A stretch of DNA of 64,000 nt from Mycobacterium dioxanotrophicus. Its GTDB lineage: Bacteria > Actinomycetota > Actinomycetes > Mycobacteriales > Mycobacteriaceae. The position numbers were made by a program, and so were the translations under genes. Where the stretch lies: the NCBI RefSeq assembly GCF_002157835.1, contig NZ_CP020809.1:5580001-5644000 (forward strand). The letters run 5' to 3'. Numbering within the stretch: the stretch's first letter is position 1; every line of letters starts with the position of its first letter. Below the pieces are notes generated by a model. The model saw nothing but the letters and a program-made list of their open reading frames with translations. It was not told the DNA's origin and did not search any database. Shown piece after piece: positions 43,930-52,851 of this stretch.

Positions 43930-45851
43930 CAATCGATCCCGGCCTCGTCGGTCCGGACATGATGGAGTGCGAGGTCTGCCAACTCGAGGTGCCCGCGGGC
44001 CAGTACTGCGGGCTGTGCGGAGCTCCACTGTCGGAACACCGGGGCAACGGCCCGCACTGGCTGCGGGTGCGGTCTTTCAGCGCCGCTCCCGGTCAGCACC
44101 TGCTGATTCCGTCGGTCACCAGTTCGCTGTTCCCGCATCTGTCTCCGCGGTCGCGCACCGCGTTCCTGATCGGGCTGGGGCTGCTGCTGGCGGCTCTGGT
44201 GGCCGCTGCCCTGTTCCGGCTGCCCGCCGCGCTCATCACCGTCGCCGCCCTCGGCCTGCCGCTGTTGTTCGGAATCTACTTGCGCGAGTCCGATGTTCAC
44301 CGCGACGTCCCGCGCAGCACGCTGGCCCTGACCGCGGTGCTGGGCGTGAGCCTCGGGACCGGCTGGGTGCTGCTGACCGGCGGCGCGATGGCCCGCGCAT
44401 ACGGCGTCCCGCTGGGCATGGGTATCACCGGATCGCGCATGCTGCGCGACGGTATCGGCGTGTCCCTGGGCGGCATGGCACTGATGCTCGTCCCGGTGTT
44501 GCTGGTGCGTTTCATCCGCCGCGGGACGCAAGAAGCGTTGGACGGCTACGCAATCGGCGCGTTCGGTGCGTTGACCTACTGCGCCGCGGCGACGATGACG
44601 CGGCTGGCCCCGCAGTTCACCACCGGCATGGTGGCACGGGACCGGCCGATGAGCGGGCTGCTGATCGAGGCAGGCATCCGGGGCGTCGCGGTGCCGACTA
44701 CCGCTGCCGCGGTGGGCGGGCTGATCGGTGCGGCGCTGTGGTTCACGCGGCCGCCGAACAAGGTTCTCGTGCACCGCGGCTTCGTGCGGATCACCCTGAT
44801 GCTGTTCGCGGTCGGTGTGATGATCCTCTACGCCGGGCTGGGGCTGATCGACATCGCCAGATTCCCGCAGTGGCTGCAGTTCGGGCTCTACATCGCGCTG
44901 GCGGCGGTGGCGCTGCTGCTCCTGCGGGTCGGGGTCCATCTCGCGTTGCTGCACGAGGCCCATGACGACATCAACACCGACGAGCCACTGCTGTGCGCGC
45001 AATGTGGTCATGTCGTGCCCGACGCTCCGTTCTGCGCGCACTGCGGCGCGGCCACCCATGCGTCGTCGCGTAGTTCACGCGCGGCCCGCAGGACGGGTAG
45101 GCCGACGCGGCAGGACGAGCCCGAGGAGATCACGGTCGGGCTGCTGCCCGGCTATTCGATCCACAAGGGGACGTTCACCGCCGCGCCCGTGCACAAGACG
45201 TCCTACACGGGGCTGGCACTGGCCCTCGGGGTGGTCATCGTCGTGGTGGCAGCGGGATTGGTCGGGCTCTCGGCGGTACTGCAGAAGCCGGCGGCGCGCT
45301 ACGTGTGCCCGCCGAACTGCGGCTCCCCGCCGCTCGGGCAACCCGTCACCATCAATCCGCTGTACACCGCGCCCGACGGTTCGTTCACGGTGGCGTATCC
45401 GGCGGCGGGTGCGGCCTACAAGATCACCACCAACGATCACGGCATCATGGCGAACCTGCTGGCCGGCGACGGCGGCACCATGCAGCTGTTCAGCAGGCCT
45501 GCGGCCGGGAAATCACCGAAAGACATTGCGGTCCAACTGGTTCACCAGACGTTCCCGGACACCAAGACCGCCTACGAGATACCCAACACGATGGTCGGTT
45601 ATCAGCCCGGGTTCGGGCTTGCCGCCGACTGCTGGCCGCAGGGTTCGACCAGCAGCTATGCCCGGATGCGGGTGATCATCATGGTGGCGGTCAAGCACGA
45701 TCTCGCGCTCATCGCGGCGGCCGTCGGGCCCTACCGCCAGTTCGGCCCTGACTCCGGTTCCGGCAAGCCGTCCGGCGCCAACCTGCAGCTTGCGTTGGAT
45801 ATGGGCAAGTACGTCAACAGTTTCCGTTGGCGCGGGGACCCCGCCCGGTAA
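43926..45851 (+). CDS. Polytopic membrane protein with two zinc ribbons
   Basis: A 641-residue protein. An N-terminal zinc ribbon has C15, C18, C28 and C31 (CEVC and CGLC). About eight hydrophobic segments between residues 78 and 340 follow, then a second ribbon (C357, C360, C370, C373; CAQC and CAHC), a single TM (about 429-452) and an extracytoplasmic C-terminal domain of about 190 residues beginning with CPPNC. The start ATG overlaps the sedolisin stop (ATGA), so both are made together. No known enzyme motif is visible. It may anchor or control the protease or be its substrate; that is inference. Confidence 0.72.
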   Translation: MTIDPGLVGPDMMECEVCQLEVPAGQYCGLCGAPLSEHRGNGPHWLRVRSFSAAPGQHLLIPSVTSSLFPHLSPRSRTAFLIGLGLLLAALVAAALFRLPAALITVAALGLPLLFGIYLRESDVHRDVPRSTLALTAVLGVSLGTGWVLLTGGAMARAYGVPLGMGITGSRMLRDGIGVSLGGMALMLVPVLLVRFIRRGTQEALDGYAIGAFGALTYCAAATMTRLAPQFTTGMVARDRPMSGLLIEAGIRGVAVPTTAAAVGGLIGAALWFTRPPNKVLVHRGFVRITLMLFAVGVMILYAGLGLIDIARFPQWLQFGLYIALAAVALLLLRVGVHLALLHEAHDDINTDEPLLCAQCGHVVPDAPFCAHCGAATHASSRSSRAARRTGRPTRQDEPEEITVGLLPGYSIHKGTFTAAPVHKTSYTGLALALGVVIVVVAAGLVGLSAVLQKPAARYVCPPNCGSPPLGQPVTINPLYTAPDGSFTVAYPAAGAAYKITTNDHGIMANLLAGDGGTMQLFSRPAAGKSPKDIAVQLVHQTFPDTKTAYEIPNTMVGYQPGFGLAADCWPQGSTSSYARMRVIIMVAVKHDLALIAAAVGPYRQFGPDSGSGKPSGANLQLALDMGKYVNSFRWRGDPAR

Positions 45852-45887
45852 TCACCGACCGCGTCATCAGGCAATACCGCCGTTGCT

Positions 45888-45917
45888 AAATGATGACATT
45901 GACAAATGTCATCATTT
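45888..45917. promoter_or_regulatory. Perfect operator palindrome of the esterase-SDR-diiron-FMO-MerR operon
   Basis: AAATGATGACATT-N4-AATGTCATCATTT is a perfect inverted repeat with 13-bp arms, 40 bp upstream of the operon start. A consensus -35 (TTGACA, 45899-45904) lies exactly at its centre and TGTACT (45923-45928) is a possible -10 at 18 bp. A dimer bound there would hide the -35. The binding protein is unknown. Confidence 0.8.
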
Positions 45918-45956
45918 GTTGGTGTACTCACCGAGCCACTTCGACGAGGAGGTTCG

Positions 45957-46943
45957 ATGGCCGACCCTGTCATCCCCCGACGTGGATCGCTGCGATCCCG
46001 CGGTGCGGCCGCGATCAGCACCCTGACGCTGCGGCAGTTGAGCGGCGCGCTTCCGCCCGAGCACATGCTCGGACTGTGGACATCACGGTGGCTGATCGCG
46101 CGGATCATGGACACGTTCGGCCCGTCCCTGGCAGGCACCCGGGTCGAGGCCGTCGATGTGCGGATGGCCGACGGCAGGCGGGTGATCGGCGAGTGGGTGC
46201 GCGGCACCGGTGTCCCCGCCGCGACGCCCGAGCGCGCCATCTACTACGTACACGGCAGCGGGTTCGCCCTGTGCTCGGCACGCACACACCGGCGCCTCAC
46301 GGCCTGGCTCTCCCGGCGCACCGGCCTGCCGGTGTTCAGCATCGACTATCGCCTCGCCCCCGAACACCGGTTCCCCACTGCCGCAGACGATGTGGCCGCC
46401 GGCTGGGACTGGCTGTGCACCGACGGCGGGCTCGACCCCGAGAATGTTGTGATGGCGGGCGACTCCGCCGGTGGCCACCTGGCCGTCGATCTGCTGCTGC
46501 AACCGCACACGGCGCACCCGTCGGGATTGGTGTTGCTGTCCCCACTGATCGACCTGACCTTCGCGCTCGCGCGAGCCCGAGAACAATTGCACCGCGACCC
46601 GGCGATCAGGGCGTCCGACGCGGCACGCCTGATCGGACTGTATTGTGCAGCAACCGATCTCACCCATCCACGGCTCACCCTCGACGTCGCGCGCGGACGC
46701 CCCATGCCGCCGACACTCATCCAGGCCGGCGGCGCCGAGATGCTCGTCGCCGACGCCCGCAAGCTCGACACCGACATCCGCGCCGCAGGCGGGCACAGTG
46801 AACTCGAAGTGTGGCCGCACCAGGTACACGTCTTCCAGGCCCTGCCGCGACTGAGCCCCGACGCGGTGGCTGCCATGGGCCGCATCGCCCGTTTCATCTC
46901 GGAATCCTTGCAGCACAACGCCGTCAGAGAGGTGGCCGGATGA
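45957..46943 (+). CDS. Alpha/beta-hydrolase (HSL-type esterase/lipase)
   Basis: A 328-residue hormone-sensitive-lipase-family esterase. The oxyanion motif reads HGSGF (normally HGGGF), the nucleophile is Ser in VMAGDSAGGHLAVDLL, followed by SPLIDLTF and the catalytic Asp/His in GGAEMLVADARKL and HQVHVF. GAGGAGG lies 5 nt before the ATG giving MADPVIPRRG. It resembles LipR of the M. tuberculosis mymA operon. First gene of a tightly coupled operon; the stop overlaps the SDR start in ATGA. The acyl substrate is unknown. Confidence 0.88.
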   Translation: MADPVIPRRGSLRSRGAAAISTLTLRQLSGALPPEHMLGLWTSRWLIARIMDTFGPSLAGTRVEAVDVRMADGRRVIGEWVRGTGVPAATPERAIYYVHGSGFALCSARTHRRLTAWLSRRTGLPVFSIDYRLAPEHRFPTAADDVAAGWDWLCTDGGLDPENVVMAGDSAGGHLAVDLLLQPHTAHPSGLVLLSPLIDLTFALARAREQLHRDPAIRASDAARLIGLYCAATDLTHPRLTLDVARGRPMPPTLIQAGGAEMLVADARKLDTDIRAAGGHSELEVWPHQVHVFQALPRLSPDAVAAMGRIARFISESLQHNAVREVAG

Positions 46944-47821
46944 ACATCTTCGGCAACAACCGCAAACGCAGCCACCGCGCCGCTGCCGTGGTCACCGGCG
47001 CGGGCAGCGGCATCGGCGCCGCGTTCGCCGCAGAGCTGGCCCGCCGGGGTGGCCGGGTGGTGTGCAGCGACATCGACGAGGCCGCCGCCCAACGGACCGC
47101 GCAGGCCATCGCCGCCGACGGCGGTGCCGCACTTGCGCTGCGCTGCGACGTATCTCGCATCGAGCAGGTCGAGCGGCTCGCCGAGGCCGCACAGACGTGG
47201 TTCGACGGCCCGCCCTCCCTCGTTGTCAACAACGCCGGGGTCGGGGCGGGCGGCCGGCCCATCGGCGAGGTCAGCCTCGACGACTGGCACTGGGTGCTCG
47301 GCATCAACCTGTGGGGTCCGATCCACGGCTGTCACGTGTTCACGCCGATCCTGCGCGGCGCAGACGCCGAACAGCCGCGCGGCATCATCAACGTCGCTTC
47401 GGCCGCCGCCTTCGGAGCGGCACCCGGCATGGCGGCCTACAACGTGAGCAAGGCCGGCGTATTGTCGCTGTCGGAGACCTTGGCGGCCGAACTGTCCGGC
47501 ACCGGCATCAACGTCACCGCGCTGTGCCCCACGTTCGTCAAGACCAACATTGTCGAATCTGGCCGGATCACAGCGCAATCCACGCAGCTGGCCGACCGGT
47601 TGATGCGGTGGACCGGCTTCTCGCCCGAGCGCGTCGCCCGCATGTGCCTGGACACCAACGACCGCGGCGGCCTGTACTGCATGCCCCAGCCCGACGCCCG
47701 GATCGGTTGGGGCATCAAACGACTCACCCCGACGGTCTACACCCGCGCGGTGGGCATAACGACGCGCTTCGCTGAGGGCCTTTCCGCTCCTCACGTCCGC
47801 AGCTCTGAGGAGGTTTCGTAA
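46940..47821 (+). CDS. Short-chain dehydrogenase (SadH-like)
   Basis: A 293-residue classical SDR: AAVVTGAGSGIGAAFAAELARRG, NNAGVGAGG, INVASAAAFGAAPGMAAYNVSKAGVLSL (Ser and Y-x-x-x-K) and FVKTNIVESG. It belongs to the group near M. tuberculosis SadH (Rv3085), which lies in the mymA operon. It probably interconverts an alcohol and aldehyde made in the pathway. The start overlaps the esterase stop and the stop overlaps the diiron gene start (TAATG). Confidence 0.88.
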   Translation: MNIFGNNRKRSHRAAAVVTGAGSGIGAAFAAELARRGGRVVCSDIDEAAAQRTAQAIAADGGAALALRCDVSRIEQVERLAEAAQTWFDGPPSLVVNNAGVGAGGRPIGEVSLDDWHWVLGINLWGPIHGCHVFTPILRGADAEQPRGIINVASAAAFGAAPGMAAYNVSKAGVLSLSETLAAELSGTGINVTALCPTFVKTNIVESGRITAQSTQLADRLMRWTGFSPERVARMCLDTNDRGGLYCMPQPDARIGWGIKRLTPTVYTRAVGITTRFAEGLSAPHVRSSEEVS

Positions 47822-48741
47822 TGGCCATGGACATGGAACGAATGCTGGCGAAGATCAAGGACCGGCAATGGGCCTTGGCCGACATCGACTGGGATGCCCC
47901 GGGAGCCGAAACCATCACCGACGAGATGCGGCCGAAACTCAAGGCGTTCATGGCCGATCTGTGCTGGATCGAGAACGTCGGAGCCCGCGGCTTCGCAGCA
48001 CTCGCCAAGAAGGCGCCAACACCGACCATCGCGGAGATCTACCGCTACTTCCACGCCGAGGAGCAGCGCCACGCCAATGCCGAACTGGCACTGATGAAGC
48101 GCTGGGGCATGCTCGAAGACGGAGAGATGCCCGAACCGAACGTCAACATCCGGCTGGCCATCGAATGGTTGGACACCTTCTCCGACAACATGTCGCTTTC
48201 GGTCCTCGGCACCGTCATCCCGATGCTCGAGGTCGCGCTCGACGGCGCGTTGCTGAAGTTCCTGCTCGAAGAGGTCGACGATCCCGTCTGCCACCAGGTG
48301 TTCGAGAAGATCAACAATGACGAATCCCGGCACATCGCCGTGGATTTCGAGGTGCTCAACATGATCGGGCACGCCAGCATGCGGCGGCTCGCGGTGGAGT
48401 TCGTCGGCAATGTGGCCTCACCGGGCGTCATCATCGGCACCCTGATGTACGTTCCGCTGCTCAACCGCATGCGCAACAACATCGTCGACATGGGCCTGCA
48501 GCCGGAGAAGCTGTACAAGGCGATGATGCGGTTCAAGGAACTCGGCGGCCGCGCCGAATACACCTGGCGGGTACCGGCGTATCAGCTGCTCAAGCTGCAC
48601 GGGCGGATGGTCACCAACCCACGTCACCCGTACCACTGGGTAGCCAACCCCATGGTGTGGGCGTCCGACCGCTATCCGAAGGCCCTGCTGCGGCCGATCC
48701 CCAGCTGGTTCAAAGAGCTGACCCACGAGCCGGCGGCCTGA
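47821..48741 (+). CDS. Ferritin-like diiron protein (probable oxygenase or reductase)
   Basis: A 306-residue helical protein with a complete carboxylate-bridged diiron set: E51 (CWIENVG), E81-x-x-H84 (AEEQRH), E137 (PMLEVAL) and E168-x-x-H171 (NDESRH). This spacing is that of the ferritin-like diiron oxygenases, so it may hydroxylate or desaturate a lipid or other small molecule. Annotation in related genomes is usually only 'hypothetical' or 'reductase'. It is coupled on both sides, 1 nt overlap upstream and a 1-nt gap downstream, so it belongs to the pathway of the neighbours. Confidence 0.78.
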   Translation: MAMDMERMLAKIKDRQWALADIDWDAPGAETITDEMRPKLKAFMADLCWIENVGARGFAALAKKAPTPTIAEIYRYFHAEEQRHANAELALMKRWGMLEDGEMPEPNVNIRLAIEWLDTFSDNMSLSVLGTVIPMLEVALDGALLKFLLEEVDDPVCHQVFEKINNDESRHIAVDFEVLNMIGHASMRRLAVEFVGNVASPGVIIGTLMYVPLLNRMRNNIVDMGLQPEKLYKAMMRFKELGGRAEYTWRVPAYQLLKLHGRMVTNPRHPYHWVANPMVWASDRYPKALLRPIPSWFKELTHEPAA

Positions 48742-48742
48742 C

Positions 48743-50284
48743 ATGCGCACCTACGACACGCTGATCGTCGGCGCCGGGTTCACCGGCATCGGCACCGCCA
48801 TCAAGCTCATCGAGGCCGGAGTCGACGACTTCGTCATCCTGGACCGCTCCGACCGCGTCGGGGGAACCTGGCGGGACAACACGTATCCCGGTGCGGCATG
48901 CGATGTTCCGTCGTTGCTGTACTCGTTCTCGTTCGTCAAGAATCCGGACTGGTCGCGGGCCTACTCCCCGGCCGACGAAATCCGTCAGCACATCGAGGAC
49001 ATGGTCGACACCTTCGACCTGCGCCGGCGTATCCAGTTCGGCGTCGAGGTCAACGGCCTGTCGTTCGACGAGACTGAAGGCATCTGGACGGTGAAAACCA
49101 CTGGCCGCTCAGGGCACAACCGCTCCTCACGTCCGCGGCGCTTTCAGGCCCGCAGCGTCGTGCTCGCCTCCGGCCCGCTGCCCGACCACAAATGGCCCGA
49201 CATCCGTGGCCTGGAGACGTATGAGGGCCACAAGATCCACAGTGCGAACTGGGATCACGACTACGACGTCACCGGCAAACGCGTCGCGGTGATCGGCACC
49301 GGCGCCAGCGCCGTGCAGATCATCCCGGAACTGGTGAAGAGCGCCGGCTTCGTCAAGGTGTTCCAGCGCACGCCGGGGTGGGTGATTCCGCGGCTGGACG
49401 TCGCCACGCCGCCGGCGGCTCGCGCGCTGTTCGCGAAAGTCCCTGCCGTACAAGAGCTTGCCCGACAGATCCTGTTCTGGGGCCACGAGGCCAGCGCGAC
49501 GGCGATGGTGTGGAACACGCCGCTGACGGGGCTGGTGGCCCGCCTCGGCAAGGCACACCTGCGCAGGCAGGTCGCCGACCCGTGGCTGCGCCGTCAGCTC
49601 ACCCCCGATTTCACCCCCGGCTGCAAACGCATGCTGGTGTCCAGCGACTACTACCCCGCGCTGCAACGCGAGAACTGCAAGCTCATCGACTGGCCGATCG
49701 CCACCATCAGCCCGGTCGGCATCCGCACCAGCGACGGCATCGAACACCATCTTGACGCCATCGTGTTCGCCACCGGTTTCGATGTTCACCTCACCGGCCC
49801 GCCCTACCCGATCACGGGGCTCGGCGGGCGCTCGCTGGCAGAAGAATGGGAGCGCGGCGCGCAGGCCTACAAGAGCATCAACGCCCACGGCTATCCGAAC
49901 CTGTACTTCATGACGGGCCCCAACTCCGGACCGGGCCACAACTCGCTGCTGGTGTATGTCGAAGGCCAGATCGACTACGCCGTGTCCGGCATCAAGACGC
50001 TGCTGCGCAACAATCTTCGCTACCTCGATGTGCGGGCCGACGTCCAGCAGCGCTACAACGAAGTGCTGCAGAAGCGGCTGACCAAGACCACCTGGATGAC
50101 CGGCTGCAACAGCTGGTACCTGACCGCCGACGGATTCAACGCGTCGATGTACCCCGGATTCGCCACCCAGTATCTTCGACAGATGCGGGATTTCCGGTTC
50201 GGCGACTACGAAGCAGCGGTGCGAGATGCGCCAAATCCGACTTCAGCACGCGACGTCCACGTCGCGATCAGCTCGTCGGCCTGA
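48743..50284 (+). CDS. Flavin-containing monooxygenase / Baeyer-Villiger type (MymA-like)
   Basis: A 513-residue FMO-family enzyme. FAD motif GAGFTGIGTAIKL, NADPH motif VAVIGTGASAVQIIPEL, and between them YEGHKIHSANW, a variant of the Baeyer-Villiger fingerprint FxGxxxHxxxW with Tyr for Phe. It uses NADPH and O2; BVMO activity on ketones or S/N-oxidation is likely. MymA (Rv3083) in M. tuberculosis is close in type and in operon setting. It follows the diiron gene by 1 nt and overlaps the MerR gene (TGATG). Confidence 0.9.
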   Translation: MRTYDTLIVGAGFTGIGTAIKLIEAGVDDFVILDRSDRVGGTWRDNTYPGAACDVPSLLYSFSFVKNPDWSRAYSPADEIRQHIEDMVDTFDLRRRIQFGVEVNGLSFDETEGIWTVKTTGRSGHNRSSRPRRFQARSVVLASGPLPDHKWPDIRGLETYEGHKIHSANWDHDYDVTGKRVAVIGTGASAVQIIPELVKSAGFVKVFQRTPGWVIPRLDVATPPAARALFAKVPAVQELARQILFWGHEASATAMVWNTPLTGLVARLGKAHLRRQVADPWLRRQLTPDFTPGCKRMLVSSDYYPALQRENCKLIDWPIATISPVGIRTSDGIEHHLDAIVFATGFDVHLTGPPYPITGLGGRSLAEEWERGAQAYKSINAHGYPNLYFMTGPNSGPGHNSLLVYVEGQIDYAVSGIKTLLRNNLRYLDVRADVQQRYNEVLQKRLTKTTWMTGCNSWYLTADGFNASMYPGFATQYLRQMRDFRFGDYEAAVRDAPNPTSARDVHVAISSSA

Positions 50285-51189
50285 TGGCAGCCGCCAAGCC
50301 GTCCGGGCAGCAGGCCGGTGCGATCTCGGCCATCCTGACCGGGCTGCGCCGCGCGCCGCGGCAGATCCGGCGCAGTTCGCGTGACGTCGTCGAGACCGCC
50401 GTCACGCAACTGTTCGACGCGGCGGTACAGCCGCACGGTGTCGCGGCATCCGGCGAGTATCGCCTCGATGAACTGGCTCGGCTGGCGGGCACCACCACCC
50501 GCAACATCCGCGTGTACCGCGACCGCGGGTTGTTGCACCCGCCGCTGCGGGTCGGGCGTATCGCGCTGTTCAACGACACCCACCTGACCCGGTTGCGGCT
50601 GATCACCTCGATGCTCGACCGTGGCTACAACATCGCCCACGTCCACGAGATGCTGTCCGCCTGGGAGCAGGGCAAGGACATCGGCGACGTGCTCGGTCTG
50701 GAGAGCGCCATCGTGGGCAACTGGGCCACCGAGAAACCTGAACGCGTACCGCTGGCCGAAGCGCGGGATCTGGTCGACGACGATGCGGCGTTCGACCGGC
50801 TGGTCGACATCGGCGTGATCAAGCTCGATGCCGAGGACGCAATCATCATGCGCCCCAAGCTCATCGAGGCGTTCAACGAGATCCGGGAGTACGGCGTGCC
50901 GATCGGCACCCTGATCGACGTCCACGAACAGGTGTTGCCTCATCTCGACGCGATCAGCTCGATCCTGGTGCGGGCCGGCGTCGACCAGGTGGCCGGGAGG
51001 ATCAAACCCGGCGAGTCGCTACCGCCGGATACCGAAGTGGCCGAACTGATCACAATGCTGGTGCGGTTCCGCACCCAGGCGGTGTCCGCGGTCAGCGCGA
51101 CCCTGGCGTCCTCGATCGAATCGACCATCGAGTCCGTCGTCGGTCAGATGCTGACCGAGTACGTCGAGAAGGCCGGCGAGCAGACGTAG
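50284..51189 (+). CDS. MerR-family regulator at the end of the operon
   Basis: A 301-residue protein with a MerR DNA-binding domain (YRLDELARLAGTTTRNIRVYRDRGLLHPPLRVGRIALFNDTHLTRLRLITSMLDRGYNIAHVHEMLSAW) preceded by about 60 residues and followed by a long helical effector domain without the Cys pair of metal sensors. It is the last gene of the operon and probably its regulator or a linked one. The ATG overlaps the FMO stop. The last codons contain the left arm of hairpin element B. Confidence 0.85.
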   Translation: MAAAKPSGQQAGAISAILTGLRRAPRQIRRSSRDVVETAVTQLFDAAVQPHGVAASGEYRLDELARLAGTTTRNIRVYRDRGLLHPPLRVGRIALFNDTHLTRLRLITSMLDRGYNIAHVHEMLSAWEQGKDIGDVLGLESAIVGNWATEKPERVPLAEARDLVDDDAAFDRLVDIGVIKLDAEDAIIMRPKLIEAFNEIREYGVPIGTLIDVHEQVLPHLDAISSILVRAGVDQVAGRIKPGESLPPDTEVAELITMLVRFRTQAVSAVSATLASSIESTIESVVGQMLTEYVEKAGEQT

Positions 51190-51234
51190 CGGTCCCGCAA
51201 ACCGCGCGTGTCGGGGTACCGCCATGTCTGCTCG
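51177..51234. terminator. Long palindrome between convergent genes, family CGAGCAGAC (copy B)
   Basis: Arms CGAGCAGAC (51177-51185) and GTCTGCTCG (51226-51234) enclose a GCGGT...ACCGC inner stem and the block CGTGTCGGGG. The left arm overlaps the last MerR codons and the right arm ends 24 nt before the guaA stop. It matches copy A at 15999 in arms and core, and probably stops both transcripts. Confidence 0.6.
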
Positions 51235-51258
51235 CGGGAGAAACTCAGCCGGAGAACA

Positions 51259-52818
51259 CTACTCCCACTCGATGGTGCCGGGTGGCTTGCTCGTGACGTC
51301 GAGTACCACGCGGTTGACCTCCGGCACCTCGTTGGTGATGCGGGTCGAAATCCGTTCCAGCACTTCGTAAGGCACGCGGGTCCAGTCCGCGGTCATGGCG
51401 TCCTCGCTGGAAACGGGGCGCAGCACGATCGGATGGCCGTAGGTGCGGCCGTCACCCTGCACGCCGACCGAGCGCACGTCGGCGAGCAGCACCACCGGGC
51501 ACTGCCAGATCTGCTGATCCAGGCCGGCGGCCGTGAGTTCCTCACGGGCGATCGAGTCGGCACGGCGCAGGGTGTCCAGCCGCTTGGCGGTCACCTCGCC
51601 GACGATGCGGATACCCAGTCCGGGGCCCGGGAACGGTTGGCGCCCAACGATTTCCTCTGGCAGACCGAGCTCGCGGCCGACTGCGCGCACCTCGTCCTTG
51701 AACAACAGCCGCAGCGGTTCGACGAGTTTGAACTTCAGATCGTCAGGCAGGCCACCGACGTTGTGGTGGCTCTTGATGTTCGCGGTGCCGGTGCCGCCGC
51801 CGGATTCGACCACGTCGGGGTACAGCGTGCCCTGCACCAGATATTCGATCTCGGCCTCGGAGCTGCCGAGGGTGTCCCGCACCGCCCCCTCGAAGGCCCG
51901 GATGAACTCGCGGCCGATGATCTTGCGCTTGCCCTCGGGGTTGGTCACCCCGCCCAGCGCCTGCAGGAAGCGGTCGGCGACGTCGATGGTGACGAGCTTG
52001 GCGCCGGTTGCGGCGACGAAATCCCGCTCGACCTGTGCCCGCTCCCCGGCCCGCAGCAGCCCGTGGTCGACGAACACGCACGTGAGCCGGTCTCCGATGG
52101 CGCGTTGCACCAGGGCCGCGGCCACCGCGGAGTCGACGCCCCCCGACAGCCCGCAGATGGCCTGGCCGTCACCGATCTGCTCGCGAACCGCCTCGATGAG
52201 TTGCTCGGCGATGTTGGCGGGCGTCCACGTCGGTCCGATGCCGGCGAACTCGTGCAAGAACCGGGTCAGCACCTGCTGGCCGTGCGGTGAATGCAGCACC
52301 TCGGGGTGGTACTGCACCCCGGCCAGCTTGCGAGCCCGGTTCTCGAATCCCGCGACCGGAGCACCGGCGCTGCTGGCGATGACGTCGAACCCGTCCGGCG
52401 CGGAGGTGACGGCGTCGCCGTGGCTCATCCACACCGGCTGCGTCGCGGGCAGGTCCGAGTGCAGATCCCCCCCGGACACCGTCAGCTCGGTGCGGCCGTA
52501 CTCACTGGTACCGGTGTGCTCGACCGTGCCACCGAGGACCTGGGCCATGGCTTGGAACCCGTAGCAGATACCGAACACCGGCACGTCGAGGTCGAACAGC
52601 CCGGGGTCCAGGCGCGGAGCACCGTCGGCGTACACACTGGCCGGGCCGCCGGACAGCACGATCGCCTGCGGATCGCGTGCCTTGATCTCCTCGACGCTGG
52701 CGGTGTGCGGGACGACCTCGGAGTAGACCCGCGCCTCGCGAACGCGCCGCGCGATCAGCTGGGCATACTGCGCGCCGAAGTCGACGACGAGAACGGGGCG
52801 GGGAGATTCTGCTGCCAC
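51259..52818 (-). CDS. guaA: GMP synthase (glutamine-hydrolysing)
   Basis: A 519-residue bifunctional enzyme that amidates XMP to GMP using glutamine and ATP. The N-terminal amidotransferase has [18 protein letters not shown], the Cys in [12 protein letters not shown] and the His/Glu of GVQYHPEV. The PP-loop ATP pyrophosphatase has [12 protein letters not shown], and the C-terminus ends [12 protein letters not shown]. The start is a GTG. Length and order match Rv3396c. Confidence 0.97.
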   Translation of the reverse strand: MAAESPRPVLVVDFGAQYAQLIARRVREARVYSEVVPHTASVEEIKARDPQAIVLSGGPASVYADGAPRLDPGLFDLDVPVFGICYGFQAMAQVLGGTVEHTGTSEYGRTELTVSGGDLHSDLPATQPVWMSHGDAVTSAPDGFDVIASSAGAPVAGFENRARKLAGVQYHPEVLHSPHGQQVLTRFLHEFAGIGPTWTPANIAEQLIEAVREQIGDGQAICGLSGGVDSAVAAALVQRAIGDRLTCVFVDHGLLRAGERAQVERDFVAATGAKLVTIDVADRFLQALGGVTNPEGKRKIIGREFIRAFEGAVRDTLGSSEAEIEYLVQGTLYPDVVESGGGTGTANIKSHHNVGGLPDDLKFKLVEPLRLLFKDEVRAVGRELGLPEEIVGRQPFPGPGLGIRIVGEVTAKRLDTLRRADSIAREELTAAGLDQQIWQCPVVLLADVRSVGVQGDGRTYGHPIVLRPVSSEDAMTADWTRVPYEVLERISTRITNEVPEVNRVVLDVTSKPPGTIEWE

Positions 52819-52851
52819 CGGCTCAGTCTAGGAGTTGAGGCGCGCCGATCC

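Noticed and set aside
45888..45917. Palindrome read as an intrinsic terminator of the zinc-ribbon gene
   Set aside because: It is AT-rich, has no U-tract and has a consensus TTGACA at its centre, so an operator is more likely.
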